A DNA stretch of 9,566 nt, from positions 1-9,566 of the forward strand of contig CAMPJM010000122.1 of assembly GCA_946886805.1 (NCBI GenBank), given 5' to 3'. Positions 1 to 5,945 of this stretch are shown here, one piece after another (position 1 is the stretch's first letter; each line of letters opens with the position of its first letter). A program made the translations under genes and the position numbers. The DNA is from an uncultured Flammeovirgaceae bacterium (GTDB lineage Bacteria > Bacteroidota > Bacteroidia > Cytophagales > Cyclobacteriaceae). The notes below the pieces were generated by a model. The model saw only the letters and a program-made list of their open reading frames with translations, was not told the DNA's origin and did no database searches.

Positions 1-207
1 GTTAAAAAAGGACAAAAAATAAAAAGAGGAGAATGCATTGGTTATGTCGGCAATACAGGCAGGTCTACTGCTCCCCACCTTCATTATGAAATCATTAAAG
101 ATGGCCAAAAGATAAATCCTGTACATTACTTCTACAAAGACATTAATGATGAAGAATTCGAGAAATTATTGGAATTGGCATCGAAAGAAAATCAATCTTT
201 GGGATAG
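1..207 (+). CDS. M23-family metallopeptidase, C-terminal fragment
   Basis: The last 68 codons of a gene whose start lies left of the window, ending in TAG. The fragment holds the end of the LytM/peptidase M23 fold: a [20 protein letters not shown] stretch, then the motif PHLHYEI (His at visible residues 26 and 28). In M23 enzymes this HxH supplies a catalytic His and a zinc ligand. The acidic tail ending in ENQSLG is one I recognise from flavobacterial M23 proteins. Family members are envelope endopeptidases that cleave peptidoglycan cross-links. The other zinc ligands (HxxxD) and any signal peptide or membrane segment would be upstream and cannot be checked. In flavobacteria this gene is commonly followed by a small MerR gene, as it is here, but with an unusually long 737-nt gap. 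Family assignment is firm; substrate is inferred. Confidence 0.88.
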   Translation, partial: VKKGQKIKRGECIGYVGNTGRSTAPHLHYEIIKDGQKINPVHYFYKDINDEEFEKLLELASKENQSLG

Positions 208-233
208 ATAGGGGTTGAGCTAGGTTTTAGAGA

Positions 234-249
234 TTAGGTTTTGGGTCTT
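234..249 (+). repeat. 16-nt post-stop repeat, copy 1
   Basis: TTAGGTTTTGGGTCTT, identical to the block at 1283-1298. It lies 27 nt after the peptidase stop codon and inside a longer G/T-rich stretch with related TTAG and GTTAG words (about 210-300). Degenerate sequence of this kind is common between genes in Flavobacteriia; its role is unknown. Confidence 0.6.
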
Positions 250-506
250 AGAAAAGAGCAGTTGGCGGTTAGCAGTTAGTCGTTGTAGATTTTAGACAGG
301 AGACAGAAGATGGAAATGAGATCAAGCGGAATAGCTGAGGTGTAAATGTCAAGTATTTTTATTGTTGAGAACAAGACGTCTCAAATCACAGGCAAAGTAA
401 AGGGATGCCCTTACGGGAAAGGTGCTTCTATTTAATTATACTACTTTAGGGATTATTCTACGTTGGTACGGTTTTACTGTGGCCGAAATAACTGAAAAAA
501 CAACCC

Positions 507-543
507 ATAACACACCTTCCCGGACCTGTTCCGGGATCCCTTA
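507..543 (+). repeat. REP-like palindromic repeat, copy 1
   Basis: A 37-nt unit matching the reverse complement of 5742-5778 with 3 mismatches. Its core is a perfect 7-bp inverted repeat, TCCCGGA (518-524) and TCCGGGA (530-536), around a CCTGT loop. The words resemble the TCCCGGACCTGTTCCGGGA-type repeats seen scattered between genes in many bacteria. No T-run follows, so it is not a typical intrinsic terminator. Weaker similarity to the second copy continues on the left (A-rich, AAC..AAAAAAC words at about 490-506). Confidence 0.75.
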
Positions 544-672
544 CAAATAACAACCGAAGCTTCACTTTTTGGTCTTTGAAAATGCTCTCTTCCCAAAAAT
601 ATTACCTAATCCTGGAAGTGGGAAGATCCAGAATTGAAGATGGAAGCAGTGAGCAAAGGGTAAAAAGCTGAG

Positions 673-690
673 GACGATTCGCGCATCTAA
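673..690 (+). repeat. GACG..TCGCG..CATCTAA block, copy 1
   Basis: An 18-nt block resembling 5703-5723 in the same orientation. The two align with one 3-nt gap and one or two substitutions. The second copy keeps a clear stem-loop (CGAGC/GCTCG) and this one does not, so this looks like a decayed member of the same intergenic family. Alone the match is short and could be partly chance. Confidence 0.4.
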
Positions 691-693
691 ACG

Positions 694-716
694 TCATCAC
701 TTCGGGAGCGGGATGA
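694..716. repeat. small REP-like hairpin
   Basis: TCATC (694-698) can pair with GATGA (712-716) around a CTTCGGGAG-containing loop. The wording (CGTCATC..CTTCGGG..GGATGAT) resembles decayed members of the TCATCCCG-type intergenic palindromes. The stem is only 5 bp and no second copy is visible in the window. Confidence 0.3.
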
Positions 717-885
717 TTTCAAAAAAATTTATTTCAACATTTTTTTCTTATAAATAGCTTAATCCGCATCACCGAAGAATAGGCATTGGGCAAAACATAT
801 TAAATACCAGAGAGAAGTAGCTGAGCCTTCTAGAATTCGCCTGTAATTTCCCTTCTTTTATCAATATTTTTTAATGCATATCTAC

Positions 886-917
886 TTGAATAAGTGGACG
901 TAAAGTAACTACCTTTA
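886..917 (+). promoter_or_regulatory. candidate promoter of the MerR gene
   Basis: TTG at 886-888 and TACCTTTA at 910-917 are separated by 21 nt. This fits the Bacteroidota housekeeping promoter (TTG, 17-23 nt, TAnnTTTG) with one mismatch in the -7 box. Transcription would start near 923 and leave a leader of about 20 nt before the ATG at 945. In AT-rich DNA such matches arise by chance, so the call rests mainly on position. Confidence 0.35.
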
Positions 918-944
918 CACCAAATATGTAGCAATTATTGATTT

Positions 945-1286
945 ATGCCTTACAAAGAAAAACTTATTGAAAAGAAGTATTATACTATTGGCGAGGTCGC
1001 AGCTCAATTTAAAGTAGCTACTTCTTTAATTCGCTTTTGGGAAACAGAATTCGATAGTATAAAACCCAAGAAAAACCGGAAGGGAAACCGCCAGTTTACC
1101 AATGAAGACATAGAAAATGTAAGGCTTATCTACCACCTTGTAAAAGAAAAAGGGTACACGCTCCAGGGAGCAAAAGAAATGCTGAAAAACGGCATTTCAG
1201 AACAGCAGGATAACTTGGAAATAATTTCTACTTTGAAAGAACTTCGTAAGTTTTTAGTGGATTTAAAAAGTAAACTTCCGGGTTAG
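945..1286 (+). CDS. small MerR-family transcriptional regulator
   Basis: 113 residues. The N-terminal part (about residues 11-80) is a MerR-type winged helix: YYTIGEVAAQFKVATSLIRFWETEF is the helix-turn-helix, and KNRKGNRQFTNEDIENVRLIYHLVKEKGYTLQGAKEML is the wing plus second helix pair, with R-Q-F-T in place of the usual R-x-Y. A short charged helix follows (about 88-110, LEIISTLKELRKFLVDLKSKL), probably the dimerising coiled coil. There is no effector domain and no cysteine metal site, so it is a minimal DNA-binding MerR with no visible ligand. It follows the M23 peptidase gene, a pairing common in flavobacteria, but target genes are unknown. The ATG is the first start after an AT-rich leader and gives the usual family N-terminus. 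The stop codon lies within a repeated G/T-rich block (1283-1298). Confidence 0.87.
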   Translation: MPYKEKLIEKKYYTIGEVAAQFKVATSLIRFWETEFDSIKPKKNRKGNRQFTNEDIENVRLIYHLVKEKGYTLQGAKEMLKNGISEQQDNLEIISTLKELRKFLVDLKSKLPG

Positions 1287-1298
1287 GTTTTGGGTCTT
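1283..1298 (+). repeat. 16-nt post-stop repeat, copy 2
   Basis: Identical to 234-249. This copy overlaps the MerR stop codon (TAG at 1284-1286) and runs on as GGGTATTTGG. Both copies lie on the sense strand at or just after a stop codon. Confidence 0.6.
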
Positions 1299-1490
1299 GG
1301 GTATTTGGAATAGTTTTATGAATAAGCATTGCCTCAATGATCCCCATTAGGATGTAAAAAACAGTGTGTAAATGACACCAAAATTAATCTTCCCATAGGA
1401 ACGCATTATTCTTTCTATAATTTCATTTTTTATATATTTAGCAGATATTAACTGTCCTGAATTTCCACAAATAAAACCAGCTCTTTAACA

Positions 1491-2597
1491 GTGTCATCAG
1501 AAAAATTTTACCAGGTTGCTTTGAGTTTAATCCCAGGAATTGGAAATGTACTCACAAAACAATTAATTAGTTATTGTGGATCGGCTAAAGAGGTGTTTAA
1601 GACCAACAAAAGCAAATTAAGCAAAATTCCTGGCATTGGAGAGAAAATTGCTGATTCTATCACTGACAATGAGCCGTTTGCCATGGCTGAGCAGGAATTG
1701 AAACGCTGTGAAGAACATGGAATAAATATTCGGTTTTATACTGATCCGGATTACCCCAGCAGACTAAAGCAAATTGCTGATGCCCCGCCTCTTTTATATT
1801 GCAAGGGCAATTTTAATTTCAACACCCAGAAAGTATTAGCAATAGTAGGCACCAGAAAAGCCACCGAATATGGCAAAGAAGCTATTGAACAGTTGATGCC
1901 AGGCATTGCCAAACATAACCCTCTGATTGTTAGCGGGCTTGCCTATGGAATAGATATCTATGCCCATAGAAGTGCTGTGAAACATAAAATCCCAACCATT
2001 GGTGTTCTGGCAAGTGGGCTCAACGTAATTTATCCGGCAGTGCACAAAGACACTGCAATGTATATGTTAGAGCACGGTGGTTTGGTAAGTGAAAATAGAC
2101 TGGACTCAAAACCCGATTTCCATAAATTTCCCGAAAGAAACAGAATAATTGCGGGAGTGGCTGATGCGACACTTGTAATTGAAGCAGCTAATAAAGGAGG
2201 TGCTTTAATTACTGCAACACTGGCCACGTCGTATAAAAGAAAGCTTTTTGCGGTACCGGGAAATATATCCAATCCTTATTCCCAAGGTTGTAATGAACTT
2301 ATAAAATCTGGTAAAGCTGAGGTATTAACTCAAATAGAGGATTTGGAAAGGATAATGGAATGGAAAGCGGATGGAAAGATTGAAAAGAAAGAAACACAAA
2401 TTCCGAAAGGATTATCCAATGAAGAACATTCGCTGGTGCAAGTTTTAATAAACAATAATAATGAGTTAGTTATCGACGAGCTTAGTTGGAAGTCTCAGGT
2501 TCCGGTAAGCAAGCTTGCTTCATTATTATTGCAAATGGAATTCAAAGGATATATCAAATCCCTACCTGGTAAAAGATTTAGGTTAAACAAGGTCTGA
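1491..2597 (+). CDS. dprA: DNA-processing protein DprA (Smf)
   Basis: 368 residues, normal for the family. DprA binds incoming single-stranded DNA in the cytoplasm during natural transformation and loads RecA. Residues about 8-60 form a helix-hairpin-helix region with two IPGIG turns (14-18, 46-50). Residues about 85-290 are the Rossmann-like DprA/Smf core with VGTR (119-122), SGLAYGID (148-155), FPERNRIIAG (213-222), KGGALITA (235-242) and VPGN (255-258). Residues about 308-368 are a winged helix. KGGALITA replaces the commoner SGSLITA form. The start is taken as GTG 1491: the frame is closed by TGA at 1458-1460, there is no ATG between, and the next Met is residue 65, which would remove both IPGIG turns. 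It stands alone, 204 nt after MerR, with no other competence gene beside it. That 204-nt gap shows only the repeat at its left end and an AT-rich stretch. Confidence 0.95.
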   Translation: MSSEKFYQVALSLIPGIGNVLTKQLISYCGSAKEVFKTNKSKLSKIPGIGEKIADSITDNEPFAMAEQELKRCEEHGINIRFYTDPDYPSRLKQIADAPPLLYCKGNFNFNTQKVLAIVGTRKATEYGKEAIEQLMPGIAKHNPLIVSGLAYGIDIYAHRSAVKHKIPTIGVLASGLNVIYPAVHKDTAMYMLEHGGLVSENRLDSKPDFHKFPERNRIIAGVADATLVIEAANKGGALITATLATSYKRKLFAVPGNISNPYSQGCNELIKSGKAEVLTQIEDLERIMEWKADGKIEKKETQIPKGLSNEEHSLVQVLINNNNELVIDELSWKSQVPVSKLASLLLQMEFKGYIKSLPGKRFRLNKV

Positions 2598-2681
2598 TAT
2601 TGCGCCGACTGGGTTTTTCCACCTCCCGAAGAAATTTTCATATATCCTTCTTTCGAATGGTAATTTCTTTGTTTTGCCATC

Positions 2682-2712
2682 AAAAAAACACCCCGCCATA
2701 AAAGGACAGGGT
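2682..2712 (-). terminator. bidirectional intrinsic terminator between dprA and the DUF4412-like gene
   Basis: On the minus strand, ACCCTGTCC, a TTTTAT loop and GGCGGGGT form a stem of about 8 pairs with one mismatch and one bulge, followed by GTTTTTTT. This is a good intrinsic terminator 25 nt after the stop of the minus-strand gene at 2737. Read on the plus strand the same hairpin is followed by ATTTTATATT and lies about 93 nt after the dprA stop, so it probably also stops dprA transcripts. Confidence 0.7.
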
Positions 2713-2736
2713 ATTTTATATTAAATCTGAGTAAAC

Positions 2737-3504
2737 TTATCGCTCCCCTCCCAAATTTAGCAGGCTGCTCATATCTGTAATTGTATACTCTGATGTATCA
2801 AAAATAGCTTCGTCAACTTCACCAACTTTCAAGTCGATCACCTTCATTTCATATTCTTCATCCTTGCTTTTGTGCTTTGAGTAGGTTTCCATTGCAAAAC
2901 CATCAATGTCTCCAAATTTTGGCATTTTAGATTTAGAGTCCTTCTTAATATTTAGGAAAGAAAATATCTTCTCAAAGTCTAAATCCACTTCCTCTGTTAT
3001 CCATGCATGTCCTTTGTAATCAGACGACTCTATTAGATATTTTTTGCAATCATAGCCATCGATGGTTCTAGTTTCATTTGTAGCTTCTATTGTAGCATCA
3101 AAGCCATCTAACTCTTTAGAATCCAATTTGAAGCTTGGCATTTTCATTTTCATACCAGTTCTCTCACCATTTTGGTCTATCAAAGTAGTCATGGTTTTAT
3201 CTTCGATATCATAAATCATAACTGTGTTTTGCTCATCTTCCATCTCTGGTTTGATCGCTATCTGACCATGATTTAAATAATAAGTCATCCTCATAGGACT
3301 ATTTTTCGAAGGTTTGCCCTTTTTCTTGTCAGTAATCTCCATTGTAAAAGTGGCAACTTCAACATCTTCTAATGAAGCAATTTTATCGATGGTTTCGACT
3401 TCGTCTTCTGTTATAGAATTTTCTTCTGCGAAGAGGGAAGAATTTTCGAGGATCAATAAAGCTAAAACACTGAAAAAAAGTAGGGATGTAACTAAGGCTT
3501 TCAT
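2737..3504 (-). CDS. exported DUF4412-like protein
   Basis: 255 residues. Residues 1-26 form a signal peptide: MKA, a hydrophobic core LVTSLLFFSVLALLILENSS, then LFA before EEN as a likely signal peptidase I site. There is no lipobox cysteine. The mature part is acidic and beta-rich, with the pattern I associate with DUF4412 proteins of Bacteroidota: a YYLNHGQIAI strand pair, VMIYDIEDKTMTTLID, a Met/Lys-rich stretch (GMKMKMPSFKL), the TIDGYDCKKYLIES turn and a HAWITEEVDLDF strand. This recalls the beta-sheet folds of LolA-like and GLPGLI exported proteins, but no function is established for the family, and I assign none. It probably sits in the periplasm. It is transcribed away from the J-domain gene across a 175-nt AT-rich region in which I could not fix a promoter for either gene. 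Its 3' end has a clear terminator. Confidence 0.75.
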   Translation of the reverse strand: MKALVTSLLFFSVLALLILENSSLFAEENSITEDEVETIDKIASLEDVEVATFTMEITDKKKGKPSKNSPMRMTYYLNHGQIAIKPEMEDEQNTVMIYDIEDKTMTTLIDQNGERTGMKMKMPSFKLDSKELDGFDATIEATNETRTIDGYDCKKYLIESSDYKGHAWITEEVDLDFEKIFSFLNIKKDSKSKMPKFGDIDGFAMETYSKHKSKDEEYEMKVIDLKVGEVDEAIFDTSEYTITDMSSLLNLGGER

Positions 3505-3679
3505 AATACTTAAATTGTTTAAGTGAATGGATTTAGATTTGAATAAATAAAAAATCTATAAATATAAATATACAAATATTCTTTTTACATTTATGGATAG
3601 CTATGCGTGAATTTGCTGAGATTAAAATTATTTCTGGCGGAATAAAACATTATATTCAGAAAACATTGTTGTTGTATCA

Positions 3680-4756
3680 ATGGATTATTATCAAATTTTA
3701 GGTGTTGACCGAAATGCTTCCGAAAAAGATATAAAGCTAGCCTACAGAAAGTTAGCTAAAAAATATCACCCTGACAAAAATGTGGGTGAAAAGGAAGCAG
3801 AGGAAAAATTCAAACGGATTACTGAGGCATATAATGTTCTTTCTAACGCGTCTCATAAAGCTATATATGAATTTTCAGACAATAGCCCGAATCAGCCGTG
3901 GGTAAATACCTTCACATTCGAAGAAAACTTGAAGAATTCTAAAAATCGTAAGAATAAATCCGGCACCTTTGACTATAATAAATCAAATAAACAGAAGAGA
4001 AATTCAAAAAAGACAAAAATCCTAGCGGGGATCTCCGTTTTTATTATTTTGGTGATTTTGGGATCAATTGCCTACACAATGGTTAATTATTCTTCAAAAT
4101 ATTATTATGGAATTGGCATAGAACAGTACGAAGAAAAACAATATTCTGCTGCCTTGGATAACCTTGAAAGTTCTCTTACTTTGTTCGGAACGAATAATAC
4201 AGCTGCATTTCTATTAATCGGAAAGATTTTGACTCATCAGTACCGGGATTATAACAGAGCAATTTATTATATAGACAAAGGCCTGGCAATTGCAGGTAAT
4301 AATAATTTAAAAGCCGAATTATATTATTTAAAAGGAAAATGCCTGAAGAGCCAGAAGAAATTCAGAAGTGCCTATGTAAATTATAAGTTGGCAGCAGTTA
4401 TGGATTTACGTATCGATAGTTTATACCATGATCTTGCAGAGCTTAATTGCTTCGTATTTAAAAACTACGAAGACGCGATAAAATATTTCAATACTTTAAT
4501 TAGCATCAATCCATCGTTTTTGGATGGGTATCTTGGTAGAGCTTTTAGCTATCAAAAAATTGGCGAACACCAAAAAGCAGTAACTGATTTGAAATATTTT
4601 ATAGAAAACGATACAAAAAACGGAACAGCATTTTACTTGAAGGGGATTTCCGAAATTGCTCTGAATCATCCTAAAACTGCTTGTGCAGATTTTCAAAGGG
4701 CCTTAAATTTAGATGTGAAAGGTGCTTCACGGCTAATTGCAAAGCATTGCAAATAA
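3680..4756 (+). CDS. membrane-anchored J-domain protein with C-terminal TPR array
   Basis: 358 residues. Residues 1-64 are a DnaJ J domain (DYYQILGV.., helix [18 protein letters not shown]) with an intact HPD triad at 30-32, the motif that stimulates the DnaK ATPase. No Gly/Phe region, zinc-finger repeats or DnaJ C-terminal domain follows, so it is a class C J-protein rather than DnaJ itself. Residues 65-113 are a polar, strongly basic linker. Residues 114-135 ([22 protein letters not shown]) are a single transmembrane helix. Residues about 138-355 are helical repeats of TPR type, about six, clearest at [37 protein letters not shown] and [17 protein letters not shown]. The end, [20 protein letters not shown], resembles the closing repeat of many Bacteroidota TPR proteins. 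The basic linker suggests that the J domain is cytoplasmic and the TPRs periplasmic. Partner and process are unknown. The stop is 13 nt from that of the convergent HMG-CoA lyase gene. Confidence 0.88.
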   Translation: MDYYQILGVDRNASEKDIKLAYRKLAKKYHPDKNVGEKEAEEKFKRITEAYNVLSNASHKAIYEFSDNSPNQPWVNTFTFEENLKNSKNRKNKSGTFDYNKSNKQKRNSKKTKILAGISVFIILVILGSIAYTMVNYSSKYYYGIGIEQYEEKQYSAALDNLESSLTLFGTNNTAAFLLIGKILTHQYRDYNRAIYYIDKGLAIAGNNNLKAELYYLKGKCLKSQKKFRSAYVNYKLAAVMDLRIDSLYHDLAELNCFVFKNYEDAIKYFNTLISINPSFLDGYLGRAFSYQKIGEHQKAVTDLKYFIENDTKNGTAFYLKGISEIALNHPKTACADFQRALNLDVKGASRLIAKHCK

Positions 4757-4769
4757 GCCATAAGTCCTT

Positions 4770-5615
4770 TTAGTAAAAAACGGATTTTACCATTGAAATA
4801 CTACCCTTTAACGCTTCCCAATTTAAATTTAGTTGGATATCCTGCTCTTGCAAATATCTTATTATAGTTTGGGTGGCCATATTCCCTACCAATTCATCTT
4901 TGGCAAATGGACAACCGCCCAATCCATTCAAAGCACCGTCAAACCTGTTACAACCCGCTAAATAAGCAGCCTCAATCTTTTCTATAGCATTTAAGGGATT
5001 GCTATGTAAATGAGCACCAAACTCAATTTTAGGATATTCAGCTTTTAGGTTGGTAAAAACCTGTGAAATAAGGGCTGGATTGGCAACCCCAATGGTATCA
5101 GACAATGAGATGATTCCTATTTTGAGTGAGTTTAGCTTATTTACAAATTGAAGGACTTCATCCGCATCATAAGGATCGTCATACGGATTTCCAAACCCCA
5201 TAGAGATATAGACTACCAATGTTTTACCCGCTTTTATACAACTGTTCTGGATATTTTCTACAGCATTAAAAGCCTGAAGAATAGATTTGTTGGTATTCCT
5301 TTGTTGAAAAGTCTCGGAAATGGACAATGGGAACCCTAAGTAATTGATGGCAGGGTATTTTAAGGCATCTTCTGCCCCTCTTCCGTTTGCAATAATTGCC
5401 AAAAATTTAGAAAGACTATTTTCAATGTCAAGCTTTTCCAAAACTTCGGCAGTGTCTTTCATTTGAGGCACAGCTTTAGGAGAAACAAAACTGCCAAAAT
5501 CTATGGTGTCAAACCCAACTTTCAAAAGCTGATTTATATACTTTATCTTCGATTCCGTAGGGATAAACTGGTGAATCCCCTGCATGGCATCTCTAGGACA
5601 TTCTATAATTTTCAT
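4770..5615 (-). CDS. mvaB: hydroxymethylglutaryl-CoA lyase
   Basis: 281 residues, a full-length HMGL-like TIM barrel. The enzyme cleaves HMG-CoA to acetyl-CoA and acetoacetate in the last step of leucine breakdown, in the cytoplasm. Visible motifs: ECPRDAMQG (Arg8, Asp9, matching the catalytic Arg-Asp of human HMGCL), DFGSFVSPKAVPQM (39-52), SDTIGV, the metal-binding HLH at 202-204, and GLGGCP with the active-loop cysteine at 235 followed by GN (Asn245). Against human HMGCL the metal-side Glu72 position is Asp39, as I recall for flavobacterial homologues, and the residue equivalent to Glu279 appears to be Gln249. The related homocitrate and isopropylmalate synthases lack the SFVSPK..PQM and GGCP combination. 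It is convergent with the J-TPR gene and lies 330 nt downstream of metF, so its own promoter is likely, though I could not place one. No other leucine-catabolism gene is in view. Confidence 0.9.
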   Translation of the reverse strand: MKIIECPRDAMQGIHQFIPTESKIKYINQLLKVGFDTIDFGSFVSPKAVPQMKDTAEVLEKLDIENSLSKFLAIIANGRGAEDALKYPAINYLGFPLSISETFQQRNTNKSILQAFNAVENIQNSCIKAGKTLVVYISMGFGNPYDDPYDADEVLQFVNKLNSLKIGIISLSDTIGVANPALISQVFTNLKAEYPKIEFGAHLHSNPLNAIEKIEAAYLAGCNRFDGALNGLGGCPFAKDELVGNMATQTIIRYLQEQDIQLNLNWEALKGSISMVKSVFY

Positions 5616-5696
5616 AAATATGATTTAATATATATATTATAAAACGGTATCCGCATTGCTAAAGATAAGAGATCAAGGAATTTTTACACTAAAACA

Positions 5697-5723
5697 CGAG
5701 CGGACGCTCGCGCTAGCATCTAA
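5697..5723 (+). repeat. GACG..TCGCG..CATCTAA block with hairpin, copy 2
   Basis: CGAGC (5697-5701) and GCTCG (5706-5710) pair around a GGAC loop, followed by CGCTAGCATCTAA. The part at 5703-5723 matches 673-690 in the same orientation, apart from a 3-nt gap and one or two substitutions. GGACGCTCGCGCTAGC-like words recur between genes of Flavobacteriaceae as far as I recall; a genome count would settle it. Confidence 0.45.
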
Positions 5724-5741
5724 AAAGGTCTGCTGTAGTTT

Positions 5742-5778
5742 TAAGGGATCCTGGAACAGGTCCGGGAATGTCTGTTAT
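5742..5778 (-). repeat. REP-like palindromic repeat, copy 2
   Basis: Reverse-complement copy of 507-543 (34 of 37 identical). The core inverted repeat is TCCTGGA (5749-5755) and TCCGGGA (5761-5767) around an ACAGG loop. One substitution turns a base pair into a mismatch or G-T wobble, depending on the strand read. It lies about 130 nt upstream of the lyase start on that gene's sense strand. Confidence 0.75.
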
Positions 5779-5887
5779 CGAGTTTTTTGGTTGTTAGCTT
5801 CAGTGTTACTGTAATAAAGTAGACTGTAGCAGGATTAATGTCGGCGGACGGCTGAGAATGTTTCTAGTTTATTCTTTGTATATATTT

Positions 5888-5914
5888 GACAAAGGCTTGG
5901 AAAAAGAGCAAGCC
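5888..5914 (-). terminator. candidate terminator of metF
   Basis: On the minus strand GGCTTG (5914-5909) pairs perfectly with CAAGCC (5899-5894) around a CTCTTTTTC loop, followed by TTTGTC. It begins 32 nt after the metF stop. The stem is short and the T-run weak, so efficiency is doubtful. Its left arm is shared with a competing longer-range inverted repeat (5845-5853 with 5911-5919). Confidence 0.35.
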
Positions 5915-5945
5915 GTCCGACCGTTCAATGCCTATACTTAAACTG

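Larger units (their letters stand above)
208..944. other. 737-nt gene-free spacer with short repeats and hairpins
   Basis: No open frame here resembles a protein. From left to right it holds: a G/T-rich degenerate stretch just after the peptidase stop (about 210-310, including a 16-nt block repeated after the MerR gene); a 6-bp hairpin, TTGAGA 365-370 with TCTCAA 379-384; a REP-like unit at 507-543 with a second copy at 5742-5778; a GACG..TCGCG..CATCTAA block at 673-690 resembling one at 5703-5723; a small hairpin with TCATC 694-698 and GATGA 712-716; and a candidate promoter for the MerR gene at 886-917. The rest (about 310-360, 545-660 and 720-880) shows nothing I can name. Confidence 0.6.
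5616..5945. other. 330-nt repeat-bearing spacer between metF and HMG-CoA lyase
   Basis: No credible gene. The part next to the lyase gene (5616-5690) is AT-rich and should hold its promoter and leader. Then come a hairpin, CGAGC 5697-5701 with GCTCG 5706-5710, inside a block resembling 673-690; the second copy of the 37-nt REP-like unit (5742-5778); and two overlapping inverted repeats at 5845-5919, one of which could terminate metF transcripts. Confidence 0.6.

Noticed and set aside
365..384. TTGAGA/TCTCAA hairpin as terminator of the peptidase gene
   Set aside because: It lies about 160 nt after the stop, has a 6-bp AT-rich stem and no T-run.
1318..1350. A 10-codon open frame starting at an ATG after MerR
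   Set aside because: Far too short, with no conserved sequence and no leader-peptide pattern.
1836..2683. Minus-strand open frames opposite dprA and its 3' flank
   Set aside because: They are shadows of the conserved dprA frame, with no recognisable domain and no initiation context.
3505..3679. Promoters for the DUF4412-like and J-TPR genes
   Set aside because: Partial TAnnTTTG-like words exist on both strands, but none has a TTG at the right distance.
4762..4790. Hairpins between the convergent J-TPR and lyase genes (AAGTCC/GGATTT and GTAAAA/TTTTAC) as a shared terminator
   Set aside because: The stems are AT-rich and short, they overlap the lyase coding end, and no T-run follows.
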